64,000 nucleotides of DNA from DATKFM01 sp963851215 (GCA_963851215.1 CAWKOG010000020.1:682001-746000), one strand, 5' to 3'; shown: positions 47,569 to 58,715, numbered from the stretch's first letter. The notes: generated by a model not told the origin, from the letters alone. Made by a program: numbers and translations.

Positions 47569-47976
47569 CGGCTACTCTTTATGCGCTCGTGGCTGGAAAC
47601 CGCACTCGAGAATTCAAATAATTCATCGGCTCTGATAAGTGATTGACCTTACGAGTTTTGCTGCCCTGCGGCGGTTCGACGCCCCTGCCCCGCCTTTGTG
47701 ATCTTCGTCACATACCCGTCAGAATTCCCCGGCGATTGTGGAATTGGGCCTGGGGTATGCGTATTTATCATGCGTAGAGAGTGGTGCCGGATGTTCCCAA
47801 GGGAGCGCCGGCGCGTTTTGGTCCCGGTACTCGCAGCAGGTTTGAACCACAGCTTCCGCTACCCAAAAGAAACGAACTGGCCGAACCGAGGGCGCTGTCA
47901 GTGCCTTGCGGCGCGCGACCTGCGCCCCCGCATGACGGAGCGACCCCGGCAAGCAAGAATGAATTGGAGGATAGAG
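47569..47976. other. intergenic, no gene seen
   Basis: Open frames here (one reaches into the methyltransferase from 47698) lack protein character. A ribosome site GGAGG at 47966-47970 lies just before the TTG start at 47977. No operator, stem-loop or known motif was found. Confidence 0.45.
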
Positions 47977-49018
47977 TTGAACGCCACCCGTACCCGCAAA
48001 TCCCAGAGCAACGCGGCCGCCGCCACGCTCCGGCAGATGATCCTGAGCTTCCGCGTCACCCAGATGATTCACGTCGCCGCCAAGCTGCAGATCGCCGACC
48101 GCCTGGCCGAAGCGCCGCAGACGGCAAGCCAGCTTGCCGATGCGACCGGCGCCGAGCCGCGGGCGCTATACCGCCTGCTGCGGGCGCTGGCTGCCGTCGG
48201 CATCTTCCGGGAAACCGGCGACGGCGCCTTTGCCCTGACGCCCGTGGGGCAGACCCTGCGCAAGGACGCTGCGGAATCCCTGCATGGCATGGCCCTGCTC
48301 TATGGCGAGGAATGGCTGTGGCAGGCCTATGGCCGCATGCATCACAGCATCCAGACGGGGCAGCCCGCCTTCGACGAGGTGCATGGCGAGCCGCTGTTCG
48401 ACTTTCTGATGGCGCGCCCGGATGCGGCGGCGGTGTTCAACAGCGGCATGAGCAGCTTCTCGCAGCCAGGAGGCCGACGCCATCCTGGCCGCCTATGATT
48501 TCTCCGGAGTCGGCAAGGTGATCGATGTCGGCGGCGGCGACGGCACGATGGCGGTGGCGCTGTTGCGCCGCCATGCCCAGCTTTCCGGCCTGATCTACGA
48601 TTTGCCGATGGTCGCGGAGGAAGCCGAGCGCAAGATGGCGGCGGCGGGCCTCACGGGGCGTAGCGTCTGCACATCAGGCGATTTCTTCGAGTCGGTGCCG
48701 ATGGGCGGCGATGTCTACCTGCTGAAGAACATCATCCATGATTGGCGCGACGCCCAGGCGATGCTGATCCTGCGCAACTGCTGGCGGGCGATGCGGCCGG
48801 ACTCGCGCCTGCTGCTGGCCGAGCGGCTCATTCCCGCGGGCAGCGGCGCCGCCGAGGCCAAGCTGTTCGACATCAGCATGATGGTGGTCGCCGGCGGCCA
48901 GGAGCGCACCGAGCGAGAGCATCGCGGCATCCTGGCGGCGGCGGGACTTGATCTGGTGCGCGTGATCCCGACGAATTCGCCGTTAAGCCTTATCGAAGCA
49001 GTCCCTGTGGTGGAGTAA
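47977..49018 (+). CDS. SAM-dependent O-methyltransferase with dimerisation domain (one frame break)
   Basis: A class I O-methyltransferase of the hydroxyneurosporene/plant-type family (Methyltransf_2), about 346 residues. Residues 1-110 form the winged-helix dimerisation region (QMIHVAAKLQIADRLAEAP, ALYRLLRALAAVGIFRE). The SAM loop is VIDVGGGDGTMAVALLRRH and the catalytic histidine lies in LLKNIIHDWRDAQAMLIL. One extra C near 48466 breaks the frame between SSFSQ and EADAILAAYDF. The start is TTG at 47977, six bases after the strong GGAGG at 47966-47970; upstream ATGs lack such a site. Substrate unknown; no pigment genes are nearby. Confidence 0.87.
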
Positions 49019-49021
49019 ACG

Positions 49022-49607
49022 ATGGCAAATGCCCTGCGAAATCCAAGTCACCGAGCGCCAATAACCGTGCGGCCGGCGGCAGCCGGCGACAAGGCGGCCA
49101 TCCTCGCCGTCATTGCCGCTGCCAATGCGGAGTATCGGCCGCTGATTCCCGGCAAATCTCTATGACGAGTATTTCTGCAGCCTACGCGACCTGATCACCG
49201 CGCGGCCGGGCGTCAGGACCGCGGTCGCCGAGCAAGGTCAGAAAATCGTCGGCGCCGTCGCGCTTATCGCCGATGGCGACAAACTAGATGTTGAAGACCC
49301 CGACCGCTGGGCCTCGGTGCGCGCCTTGGCGGTGGACCCGGCCGCTCGCCGCCGCGGCATCGGCCAGAGATTGGTGGGCTGGTGCATCGGCGAGGCGCGG
49401 CAGCATGAGGCGCCCGCTATCTGCCTGCATAGCGCCATCTTCCAGACTACGGCGCACCGTCTCTACGAGCGCCTGGGGTTCAAACGGATACCCGAGCGCG
49501 ACCTGGGTGCCACGACGGGCTGCCCGGATGGCGGGCCTGCCGCAGGGGTGCCCCCGCTGCTCGCTTACGGGAAGATGTTGGTTAGTCTGCCGAACTGGCA
49601 GGCCTAG
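49022..49607 (+). CDS. GNAT acetyltransferase (one frame break)
   Basis: An acetyl-CoA-dependent acetyltransferase of about 194 residues. N-terminal half VRPAAAGDKAAILAVIAAAN and the acetyl-CoA loop VRALAVDPAARRRGIGQRLV with CIGEARQHEAPAICLHSAI and YERLGFKRIPERDLGA. One extra T at 49157 breaks the frame between LIPGK and LYDEYFCSLRDL. It starts 3 bp after the methyltransferase stop, so likely in one transcript; the substrate may be related, but nothing else points to it. Confidence 0.85.
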
Positions 49608-49609
49608 GC

Positions 49610-50116
49610 CTACGGATTGGCGCCCGGCTGCTGATAGACCAGCGTGTCGCCGCTGGCGACGTAGTTCTTATCCGGCAGGGTCGGCTGCGGCATGGCGTAG
49701 AACATCGGCTCGCGGGGATCGTCGCCCGACTGGCCCTTGGCGGTCTTCATCTTGACGCCCGTGCCGTTCGCTTGCCCCTCGCGCTGCGCCTTCTGGATCT
49801 GTTCGGCCATCTTCTGGCTCCAGGGGAACTCGTAGTAGCGTGGTGCCGCGCCGTCGGGAAACTGCAGCAGCACATAGATCGCCTGGCCTTCCTTCAGCGA
49901 GGCTCCCAGGAGGTCGGCTTCCGCCATGTCGCCGCGCCATTCCAGACGCACCGGCTTGGGCTGGCCGAGCATTTCCACGGCGCCGCCATAGACCAGGCCG
50001 AGCAGCACGACATACAGCGAAGCGGAAACGGCGCGCCACCAGAACCTGCCGCGCGGCAGAACCAGGAATACGAAGCCGCCGAGCAGCAGCGCGAAGATGA
50101 TGGCGAAGGAAATCAT
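49610..50116 (-). CDS. membrane protein, third gene of a TolQ/TolR-like unit
   Basis: A 168-residue protein with two N-terminal membrane segments (FAIIFALLLGGFVFLVLP and VSASLYVVLLGLVYGGAVEM) and a soluble domain of about 120 residues, likely periplasmic, with QAIYVLLQFPDGAAPRYYEF and a hydrophilic Gln/Lys-rich middle. I do not recognise its family. It overlaps the preceding gene by 4 bp (ATGA), so the two are translationally coupled. Together with the two upstream genes it forms an operon of unknown function. Low-complexity C-terminus ends QQPGANP. Confidence 0.7.
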   Translation of the reverse strand: MISFAIIFALLLGGFVFLVLPRGRFWWRAVSASLYVVLLGLVYGGAVEMLGQPKPVRLEWRGDMAEADLLGASLKEGQAIYVLLQFPDGAAPRYYEFPWSQKMAEQIQKAQREGQANGTGVKMKTAKGQSGDDPREPMFYAMPQPTLPDKNYVASGDTLVYQQPGANP

Positions 50117-50700
50117 TGCGACGCCACCCGCAGTTCCTTGAACAGGCTGTTGACGCTGCCGGGCACCAGATTGCCTTCGGCATCCAGATTGAAGCGGAAC
50201 GCCGTCACCTGATCGTTGAGGCGCAACAGTTCGACATTCGTCGTCACGAGCTGGCGCGACTTGCCTTCCTCGTCGGCTCGCACGCTGGCCACCAGCTTCA
50301 CCTGGATCGGAAAGGAGGCGTTGATCGCCCGGTAGAGATGGACATTGATCACATACTCGCCCGGCGGCATGCCGCGGCTATAGGCGATCTCGTAGTTGAA
50401 ATCGGTGATGTCCTGGGATTTGCCGAGATCGTCGCGCAACAGGCTGAAGATCTGGCCGCTCTTGTTGGAATAGCCCACCGGCCGGTCTCCCGGCGCTTCG
50501 ACCCAGAGGTCGACATCGGCATCCAGCTTGTCGGGCCATTGGGCCTCGATCACCACATTGCCGGGCGCCTTGTCGCCTTCGCTGTCGGCCGATTTCGCCG
50601 GCGGATTGACCACCGACATCATCAGCACGGTCGTCAGGATGAAGCCGCCCAGCATCAACAGGGCGGTATCCAGCCAAACGGTGAGCGTCTCCTCATCCAT
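50113..50700 (-). CDS. single-helix periplasmic protein (TolR/ExbD-like arrangement)
   Basis: A 195-residue protein with a short cytoplasmic start (MDEETLTVWLDTALLML) carrying an acidic Asp inside the single membrane helix region (GGFILTTVLMMSVVNP), then a domain of about 155 residues outside: VVIEAQWPDKLDADVDLWVE, a middle domain of beta strands (GMPPGEYVINVHLYRAI) and LLRLNDQVTAFRFNLDAEG. One helix, acidic helix residue and position after a TolQ-like gene recall TolR/ExbD, but the periplasmic part is not the TolR fold I know. Start ATG at 50700 overlaps the TolQ-like stop by 8 bp. Confidence 0.65.
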   Translation of the reverse strand: MDEETLTVWLDTALLMLGGFILTTVLMMSVVNPPAKSADSEGDKAPGNVVIEAQWPDKLDADVDLWVEAPGDRPVGYSNKSGQIFSLLRDDLGKSQDITDFNYEIAYSRGMPPGEYVINVHLYRAINASFPIQVKLVASVRADEEGKSRQLVTTNVELLRLNDQVTAFRFNLDAEGNLVPGSVNSLFKELRVASQ

Positions 50701-51296
50701 GGAAATTGCCGAGCAGCCGCAGATTGACCTTGAGCCAGAGGTTGCAGCCGATACCCAGCAACGTGGCATAAAGCGAGATGTACATGCCGTCGACGACGGC
50801 GGCGATCATCTCGCGGATCTGGTTGGGGTCGTTGGAGGCGCCGCCATGCACGCTGGAAAAGGCAGCGATCAGGCCGATCACCGTGCCCAGCAGGCCGATA
50901 CGCACCACATGGGTGGCGATCCACTGGACATCGCGCCAGCGCTGCAGGAACACGCAGGCGACGCCGATCAGGCCGATGCCGAGAATGAGCATGGCAAGGA
51001 CGCCATTGGCCTCGAAGGGCTTGCGTGGCCAGGCCGGCGATCCACAGGGCCGCCACGCCGGCAAGCCCGACCGCCTGGAGAACGATGCAGCGCGAGAGGA
51101 AGGCGAGCGAAGATCCAGTCTTGGTCGCGGGCGCCAGGCCCTCCATCCCGTCAGCCGGAGCTTCCGTCTGCGCCGGGCCGGTGAATTCGCGGCTCAGGCG
51201 CTGCAGGATCGCCCCCACGGGCGACTGCGTTCCGCCGACGCGCGTGCCGCGTTCGACCGGTTCCGAGGAGATCGGGTGAATGGAGAGGTTTGCCAT
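50693..51296 (-). CDS. MotA/TolQ/ExbB-type proton channel-like protein (one frame break)
   Basis: A protein of about 200 residues with four membrane segments: SLAFLSRCIVLQAVGLAGVA, VLAMLILGIGLIGVACVFLQ, VVRIGLLGTVIGLIAAFSSV and GMYISLYATLLGIGCNLWLK. The core motif GLLGTVIGLIAAF and the downstream AAVVDGMYISLYATLLGIG match the MotA/TolQ/ExbB superfamily, which converts proton flow into motion or force. An extra C near 51026 breaks the frame between LWIAGLAT and KPFEANGVLAM. ATG 51296 (MANLSIHPI) starts it. First gene of a three-gene unit without TolA, TolB or Pal; what it energises is not known. Confidence 0.8.
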
Positions 51297-51669
51297 CGGC
51301 GTCGCGTCCTTCCGATTGAAGGGTGTCCGGTGAACGCCGAGGCCGGGCCAGGACGTTCGATCCTCCATCGTCACCCTGTCGTGTTAAGAAACGGTTTCGG
51401 TCTTGGTTAACGAGAATTTAGAAAGGCGGAGCAGCCTGGGCCGATTGAAATCAATATATATATTTGATTTTAAAGGGAAAAATGTGATTTTCCTGGGCGC
51501 GTCCGGGGTACGAAAAACGCCTTCGCATTTTTCATACGGCGGGAGTTGCAAACCGTCCGGCGAGGGCGAAAGGCGACGCAGCGGGGTTTTTGGTGAAATT
51601 TCATTACCTGGATCAGGGTGCCACGTTCGTCTTAGACTCAATCCGGCTCTGAAAACGAAGGAATAGAAC
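51297..51669. other. intergenic, AT-rich divergent promoter region
   Basis: No gene is seen. The region is clearly AT-richer than neighbours (for example 51448-51490 with TATATATATTTGATTT) and lies between divergent transcripts, so it should contain promoters for the TolQ-like operon and the methyltransferase gene. A ribosome site (AAGGA) precedes the start at 51670. No riboswitch was recognised. Confidence 0.5.
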
Positions 51670-53202
51670 ATGACAGAGGCGTTGGTGCGGCGGCGCGGCG
51701 GACAAGTAGCGAGACGGGCGGAGCGGGCATCAGCGCCGATCGTGCAGAAGAAGTACATCACCCGCGAGATCCCGCTCTATGAGCTGCTGAACGCCGAGGG
51801 GCTGGAGCTGATCCACGAGGAATCGATGACCATCCTCGAGGAGATCGGCATCGAATTCCGCTACGAGCCGGCGATCAAGCTGTGGCGCGCGGCCGGCGCC
51901 GACGTGCGGGGCGATCGCGTGCATTTCCCCCGCGGCCTGGTGCTGGAGAAGATCAAGACCGCGCCGGCGCAATATACCCAGCATGCGCGCAATCCCGAGC
52001 GCAACGTGGTGATCGGCGGACGCAACACCGTGTTCGCGCCGACCTACGGCTCGCCCTTCGTGCGCGATTTCGAGAACAAGCGCCGCTACGGCACGCTGGA
52101 AGACCTGCAGAATTTCATCAAGCTCGCCTATATGACGCCGGTGCTGCATCATTCCGGCGGCGTGATTTGCGAGCCGGTGGACGTGCCGGTGCCGAAGCGC
52201 CATCTCGACATTGTCTATTCCCATATCAAATATTCCGACAAGCCCTTCATGGGCATCGTCACGGCGCCCGAGCGCGCGGAAGACACGGTGAGGCTGGCGC
52301 AGATCCTGTTCGGCGAGAAGACCGTCGGCGAAAAGACCGTTCTGACTTCCGTCGTCAATTGCAACTCGCCGATGGTATGGGACGGCACCATGCTGTCGGC
52401 GCTGACCGTCTATGCCCGCAACAACCAGGCAGTGCTGGTGACGCCCTTCATCATGGCGGGCGCCATGGCCCCCGCCTCCACCGCCGGCGCCATCGCGCAG
52501 CTCAATGCCGAAGTGCTGGCCGGCATCGCCTTCTCACAGCTGATCCGGCCGGGCGCGCCGATGGTCTATGGCGTGTTTGCCACGACCGTCTCCATGCAAT
52601 CGGGCGCGCCGATGATGGGCACGCCGGAACCGGCGCAGATGATCTATGTGGCCACGCAACTGGCACGGAAGTACGGCCTGCCCGTGCGCGCCGGCGGCAT
52701 GTTGAATGGCTCCAAGATCGCCGACGCCCAGGCCGCCTATGAATCCGTCGCCACCATGATCCCGACGCTGATGGGCGGCACCAACTTCATCCTGCATTCG
52801 GCCGGCTGGCTGGAAGCGGGATTGGCCGCCGGCTACGGCAAGTTCATGCTCGACGCCGACCAGATCGCCATGCTGCAGAGCTTCGCCGGCGGCATAAACC
52901 TTTCAGAAGAAAACCGCGCGCTGGATGCCATCCGCGAGGTCGGGCCTGGCGGCCACTATCTCGGCTGCGCCCACACCCAGCGCAACTTCAAGACTGCGTT
53001 TTATACTTCGCAGATCGCCGACAACAACAGCTACGAGCAGTGGGAGGCCGAGGGCGCGAAGGACGCCAACCAGCGCGCCACCGAGGCCGCCCAGCGCCTG
53101 CTGGCGCAGTACGAACCGCCGCCGCTGGATTCCGCCATCGACGAAGCGCTGCTGGATTTCATCGCGCGCCGCAAGTCGGAGTTGCCGAACGCGGTGACGT
53201 GA
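51670..53202 (+). CDS. trimethylamine methyltransferase (MttB)-family protein, non-pyrrolysine
   Basis: A 510-residue TIM-barrel methyltransferase of the MttB superfamily. Family motifs include LNAEGLELIHEESMTILEEI, NTVFAPTYGSPFVRDFENKR, ASTAGAIAQLNAEVLAGIAF and GGHYLGCAHTQRNFKTAFYT. There is no in-frame stop that could be pyrrolysine, so it belongs to the non-Pyl group, whose known members demethylate quaternary amines such as glycine betaine, carnitine or proline betaine with a corrinoid protein. No corrinoid protein or its reactivase is next to it, and no transporter for betaine. Substrate unknown. Confidence 0.88.
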   Translation: MTEALVRRRGGQVARRAERASAPIVQKKYITREIPLYELLNAEGLELIHEESMTILEEIGIEFRYEPAIKLWRAAGADVRGDRVHFPRGLVLEKIKTAPAQYTQHARNPERNVVIGGRNTVFAPTYGSPFVRDFENKRRYGTLEDLQNFIKLAYMTPVLHHSGGVICEPVDVPVPKRHLDIVYSHIKYSDKPFMGIVTAPERAEDTVRLAQILFGEKTVGEKTVLTSVVNCNSPMVWDGTMLSALTVYARNNQAVLVTPFIMAGAMAPASTAGAIAQLNAEVLAGIAFSQLIRPGAPMVYGVFATTVSMQSGAPMMGTPEPAQMIYVATQLARKYGLPVRAGGMLNGSKIADAQAAYESVATMIPTLMGGTNFILHSAGWLEAGLAAGYGKFMLDADQIAMLQSFAGGINLSEENRALDAIREVGPGGHYLGCAHTQRNFKTAFYTSQIADNNSYEQWEAEGAKDANQRATEAAQRLLAQYEPPPLDSAIDEALLDFIARRKSELPNAVT

Positions 53203-53205
53203 GCG

Positions 53206-53739
53206 TCAATCACCCGCCACCAGCGTGGTCCAGCGGCCGTCTTCGGCGATGAAGAGGCGCCAGCCGACGTAGTAGCCGATCTCGGGCCCTTCGAGATAGT
53301 TCTCCTCGAGCTTGCCGTTGTAGATCGCCTGCAGGGCGTCGATCTCCTCGGTCGTCAGCTCCGCATAGGGAATCTCGTTGGCGCTAGGCCAGACGAACTC
53401 GGTGCCGCTGTCATAGGTCAGCTTGGCGCAGGGCATGTCCAGCAGCGCGACGACGATTTGCGGAATGTCGATGCCATCGGCCTTCAGACTCTGCCAATAG
53501 GACGCGGGATCGCCCTCATCGCCGAAGCTGTAGATGAACTCGGAATCGTCGGCGAGCTTGACCATTGCCTGATAGTCACCTGCCGCCGCCGCCGCGCGCA
53601 GGCCGTCCCGCTTGGCGATGACGGCCACCGGCAGAGCGCCGCAGCGCTCCGCCTCTTCCTGCGCCTCACAGGCGGGGGAAATCGTCAGGCCGACGAGAAT
53701 GCCGATCGCGGCCAGGGCATGGGCGATGGAACTGGTCAT
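53206..53739 (-). CDS. secreted protein of unknown function
   Basis: A 177-residue protein with a signal peptide (MTSSIAHALAAIGILVGLTI, cleavage near the CEAQ region) and a mature part with two or three Cys, predicted mixed alpha/beta: KRDGLRAAAAAGDYQAMVKL, ADDSEFIYSFGDEGDPASYW and IGYYVGWRLFIAEDGRWTTL. The repeated Trp/Tyr/Gly pattern at the end suggests a small beta domain (compare the DUF4440-like or SnoaL-like types, without certainty). The frame is open 5 residues further to 53754; AGGA precedes 53739. It lies convergent with the MttB-like gene, stops 3 bp apart. Confidence 0.65.
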   Translation of the reverse strand: MTSSIAHALAAIGILVGLTISPACEAQEEAERCGALPVAVIAKRDGLRAAAAAGDYQAMVKLADDSEFIYSFGDEGDPASYWQSLKADGIDIPQIVVALLDMPCAKLTYDSGTEFVWPSANEIPYAELTTEEIDALQAIYNGKLEENYLEGPEIGYYVGWRLFIAEDGRWTTLVAGD

Positions 53740-53989
53740 GCCAAATCCTAGCATGACTTCTTCAGCCCGCTCCATGGCTGCCCGGGCAATGGGGCCGCAC
53801 GACCGGTGAACCTCGGCCCCGCGGCGGTTCACTGTCGCGTCATCTCGTCCGCGCGCCGGTTGACCGTCCGGCACCGAACCCCGATAGTTCCCATCCGCAA
53901 GTAGGAGCGGGAGCCCAAAGCGCGGGCGTCCGAACAATATTCCGGTACTGCCGGCCAACGGCGGACCGCAAGCGGGAGGGCGAGAGGCG

Positions 53990-54961
53990 ATGGCCGGCAT
54001 GCTGCATGTCCGCGAGGGCTATGCCGAATTCCGCGGCTATATGACCTGGTTCCGGGTCACCGGAGAATTGAAAGCGAAGAAGCCGCCTGTCGTCATCCTC
54101 CATGGCGGGCCTGGCGCCGCCCATGACTACACGGATGGATTCAAGCTGCTGGCGGCGACGGGCCGTGCGGTCATCCAGTACGATCAGCTTGGTTGCGGCC
54201 GATCCACACATCTCCGGGAGAAGCCGAAGGATTTCTGGACCGTCCAACTGTTCCTGGATGAACTCGATAATCTGCTGAAGACCCTGGGCATCGCCAAGGC
54301 CTATCACGTCGTCGGCCAGTCCTGGGGCGGCATGCTTGGCGCCGAGCATGGCATCCGGCGGCCGAAGGGCCTGCGCTCCCTGACCATCGCCGACTCGCCT
54401 CCCTCGATGGAATTGTGGGTCAAGGAAGCGAACCGGCTGCGCGAAGCGCTGCCGCCGGAAGTGCAGGCGACGCTGCTGAAGCATGAAAGAGACGGCACCA
54501 CGAATTCCGCCGAGTACGAGAAGGCGGTCCAGGTGTTCAACAGCCGGCATGTCTGCCGCATCAAGCCGATCCCGGCGGAAGTGGCGCGAAGCTTCGCGCA
54601 GATCGCCGCGGACCCGACCGTCTATCAGACCATGAACGGGCCCAGCGAGTTCCATGTCATCGGTTCGCTCAAGGCCTGGAACATCATCGATCAGGTCAGC
54701 CGCATCACTGCGCCGACCTTGCTGATCTCCGGCCGCTACGACGAGGCAACGCCCGCCGTTGTGCAGCCATTCGCCGACGGCATCAAGAATGCGCGATGGG
54801 AGATCTTCGAGAACTCGAGCCATATGCCCCATGTCGAGGAGCAGGAACGCTGCCTGCAGGTCATCGGCGATTTCCTCGCCGAGCATGACAAGCCGGCGCG
54901 CGCCAGAAAATTGGGCGGCAAACCCAAGAAACCCAGCAGGGAGAAGAGGAGACGCAAATGA
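53990..54961 (+). CDS. proline iminopeptidase-type alpha/beta hydrolase
   Basis: A peptidase S33 alpha/beta-hydrolase of 323 residues. The oxyanion motif is VVILHGGPGAAHDYTDGFK, the nucleophile elbow is VVGQSWGGMLGAEH (Ser), the acid is in LLISGRYDEATP (Asp) and the base in SSHMPHVEEQERC (His). Such enzymes cut N-terminal proline from peptides. No signal peptide; cytoplasmic. It overlaps the binding-protein gene by 4 bp (ATGA), placing it first in the peptide transport operon, which supports action on imported peptides. Basic C-terminal tail (KPKKPSREKRRRK) is unusual. Confidence 0.85.
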   Translation: MAGMLHVREGYAEFRGYMTWFRVTGELKAKKPPVVILHGGPGAAHDYTDGFKLLAATGRAVIQYDQLGCGRSTHLREKPKDFWTVQLFLDELDNLLKTLGIAKAYHVVGQSWGGMLGAEHGIRRPKGLRSLTIADSPPSMELWVKEANRLREALPPEVQATLLKHERDGTTNSAEYEKAVQVFNSRHVCRIKPIPAEVARSFAQIAADPTVYQTMNGPSEFHVIGSLKAWNIIDQVSRITAPTLLISGRYDEATPAVVQPFADGIKNARWEIFENSSHMPHVEEQERCLQVIGDFLAEHDKPARARKLGGKPKKPSREKRRRK

Positions 54962-56629
54962 TTTCAACACGCATCAAGTTCGCGGGCGTAGCGGCGGCGG
55001 CCGTTGCTGTCCCTATCCGCAGCCGCGCCGGCATCGGCGGAGCTGGATCCCGCCCACAAGGGCGGCACCATGCGGCTGCTGGCGGTAGGCGCCGGCGGCA
55101 CGATCGATCCGCACATCAATTACACGCTGCAATACTGGCAGATCTACCAGTCGATTTATGACGGCCTGGTCACCTTCAAGCATGACGAGGGTGTGAAGGG
55201 CTTCGAGATCGTGCCCGATCTGGCCGAAGCGCTGCCAACGGTCGGCGATGATGGCAAGAGCTACACTTTCAAGCTCCGCAAGGGCATCAAGTTCTCCAAC
55301 GGCAATGAAGTGACATTGAAGGATGTCGCTGCCTCGTACCAGCGCATCTTCAAGGTATCCAGCCCGACCTCCGGCGGTTTCTATTCCGTGTTCGTCGGCG
55401 CGGACAAGTGCCTGGCCGAGCCGGCCACCTGTACGCTGGAAGGCGGCGTGGTCATCGATGAAGCGGCCGGAACGGTCACCATCAATCTCAACCAGCCCGA
55501 TCCAGAACTGATGCAGAAACTGGCCCTGCCCCACGCGGTCATCCTGCCGGCCGATACACCGGCCACCGATGTCGGCACGCAGCCCATCCCGGGCACGGGC
55601 GCGTACATGATTGCCGCCTATGATCCGAACAAGCAGCTCAAGATGGTGCGCAATCCGCACTTCAAGGAGTGGAGCGCCGATGCGCAGCCGGACGGCTATC
55701 CGGACGAGATCAACTACGATTTCGGCCTGACCGACGAAGCGGCCCTGACCGCGATCCAGAATGGCGAGGCCGACTGGACGCTGGACCCGCCGCCGGCCGA
55801 TCGCCTGGTGGAGCTGGGCACTCAGTATGCGGACCAGGTGCATATCAATACCCTGACTGCCTGGTGGTATGCGCCGATGAACGTGAATATCCCGCCCTTC
55901 AACAACGAGAAGGCGCGGCAGGCGGTGAACTTCGCCGTCGACCGCAATGCGCTCGTCAGTTTGTTCGGCGGGCCGGTTCTGGCATCGCCGGTATGCCAGG
56001 TGCTGCCGCCGGGCTTCCCCGGGCACCAGCCCTTCTGTCTCTACACGGCGAATCCGGGCGAGACCTGGTCGGCGCCTGACATCGAGAAAGCCAAGCAGCT
56101 GGTGCAGGAATCCGGCACCGCCGGGCAGGAAGTCACCGTGATCTCCGAGGATAGCGCCGTGTCCAAGGCCGTCGGCACCTATCTGCAGAGCGTGCTGAAC
56201 GAAATCGGCTACAAGGCCAGCGTGAAGCCGATCTCCTCGAACATCCAGTTCACTTATATCCAGAACACCAACAACAACACGCAGATCAGTGTCACCCAGT
56301 GGTATCAGGATTATCCGGCGGCGTCGGACTTCCTGAACATCCTGTTCGGCTGCGGCTCCTTCAATCCGGGTTCGGATTCCTCGGTCAACATCGCCGGATT
56401 CTGCGACAAGGGGATCCAGGCGAGAATGGATGAGGCGTTGAAGCTGGCGATCACCGATCAGGCGGCCGCCGACAAGATGTGGGCGGAGATCGACCGGGCT
56501 GTCATGGAGAAGGCTCCGGCCGTGCCGCTGTTCACGCCAAAGCGCGTCGACTTCGTGTCGAAGCGGCTGGGCAACTACAAGTTCAATGCCCAGTACTATT
56601 GGATCGTGACGCAGTCCTGGGTGAAGTAG
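54958..56629 (+). CDS. peptide ABC transporter binding protein (one frame break in signal peptide)
   Basis: Periplasmic substrate-binding protein of family 5 (Dpp/Opp type), about 556 residues. Signal peptide ending SAAAPASA before ELDPAHKGGTMRLL; family motifs include DGLVTFKHDEGVKGFEIVPD, KSYTFKLRKGIKFSNGNEVT and AVPLFTPKRVDFVSKRLGNY. One extra base near 55000 breaks the frame between VAAAAVA and LLSLSAAAP within the signal peptide. It overlaps the hydrolase gene by 4 bp; permeases follow 53 bp later. It probably binds short peptides; specificity not known. Confidence 0.9.
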
Positions 56630-56682
56630 ACCGCCACGGCGGTACCCAGGCGTAGAGGGCGCGGCGGCAGGAGCCGACTTGC

Positions 56683-57731
56683 ATGACGGATCGCACGGTG
56701 TCCGCGGCCGATCTTGCCGGCAAGGCTTCGCTCCTGCCGTCGCTGCCCAGCCGCGGCCCCTGGGTCACGGCGTTCCGCAAGTTGCGCCGGGACGGCGCCG
56801 CCATGGCGGCGCTGCTGGTCTTTCTGGTCATCGTCATGCTTTGCCTGCTGGCGCCAATTTATGCCGGCTACGTCGCAAAGACCGATCCCTTCCGCTCCAA
56901 TCTCAGCGGCAAGATCGAGCTGGACGGCCAGCAGATACCGATCATGGAGGCCTCGACCGCGGGTCTCGGCCTCGGCTTCACGCCGATCGGCCCGACCTGG
57001 AATCCGACGGCCTACATGCTGGGCGCCGACGGCCAGGGGCGCGACGTGGCGGCGCGGCTGCTTTATGGTGGACGCAACTCGCTGCTGATCGCGGGCGTGG
57101 CGACGCTCATCTGCCTGTTCTTCGCCTCGCTTGTCGGCCTCACCGCCGGGTTCTTCGGCGGCTGGATCGACTGGGTCCTCTCCCGCTGCCTGGATGTGCT
57201 CTGGGCTTTTCCGGTCTATCTGCTGGCGATCTCGCTGTCGATCGTACTCATCAGCCACGGCATCGATATCGGCCCGATCTCCATCAACGCCGGCAGCCTG
57301 GCGCTGCCGATAGTTATCATCGGCATCATCTTCGTGCCCTATGTGGCGAGGCCGATCCGCGGCCAGGTACTCTCATTGAAGGAGAGCGAGTTCGTGCTCG
57401 CCTCCGTCGGCCTCGGCGTGCCGGCCCGTCGCATCCTGTTCCGCGATATTCTGCCCAATGTGACGACGACGCTGATCGTCTTCGTGCCCTTGCTGATGGC
57501 GATCAACATGGTCACGGAATCGGCGCTGTCCTTCCTCTCCATCGGCGTGCAGCAGCCTGACGCAAGCTGGGGCACCATCATCCAGGACGGCCAGGGCCTG
57601 CTCTATTCCCGGCCGATGGTCGCGCTGGCTCCGGGCATCGCCATCGCGCTCACGGTGCTGACGCTGAACGTGTTCGGCGACGGGTTGCGGGACGCGCTCG
57701 ATCCCCGCTCGAAATTGCGCATAGGCGCGTA

Positions 57732-57732
<1 letters not shown>
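56683..57732 (+). CDS. peptide ABC transporter permease (DppC-type)
   Basis: Inner-membrane permease, 349 residues. An N-terminal cytoplasmic stretch of about 45 residues is followed by a first helix (AALLVFLVIVMLCLLAPIYA), a periplasmic loop with PIGPTWNPTAYMLGADGQGRD and about five further helices. The EAA loop has ESEFVLASVGLGVPARRI, with the C-terminal LSFLSIGVQQPDASWGTIIQ and the DGLRDALDPR ending typical of DppC. It overlaps the next permease gene by 1 base (TAATG). Confidence 0.92.

Positions 57733-58715
<983 letters not shown>

Noticed and set aside
51448..51660. Known riboswitch upstream of the MttB-like gene
   Set aside because: I looked for glycine, SAM, cobalamin and guanidine-type cores and saw none; only AT-rich sequence and a ribosome site.
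51670..53202. Pyrrolysine-containing MttB
   Set aside because: The frame contains no internal TAG; the protein is a normal full-length non-pyrrolysine member.
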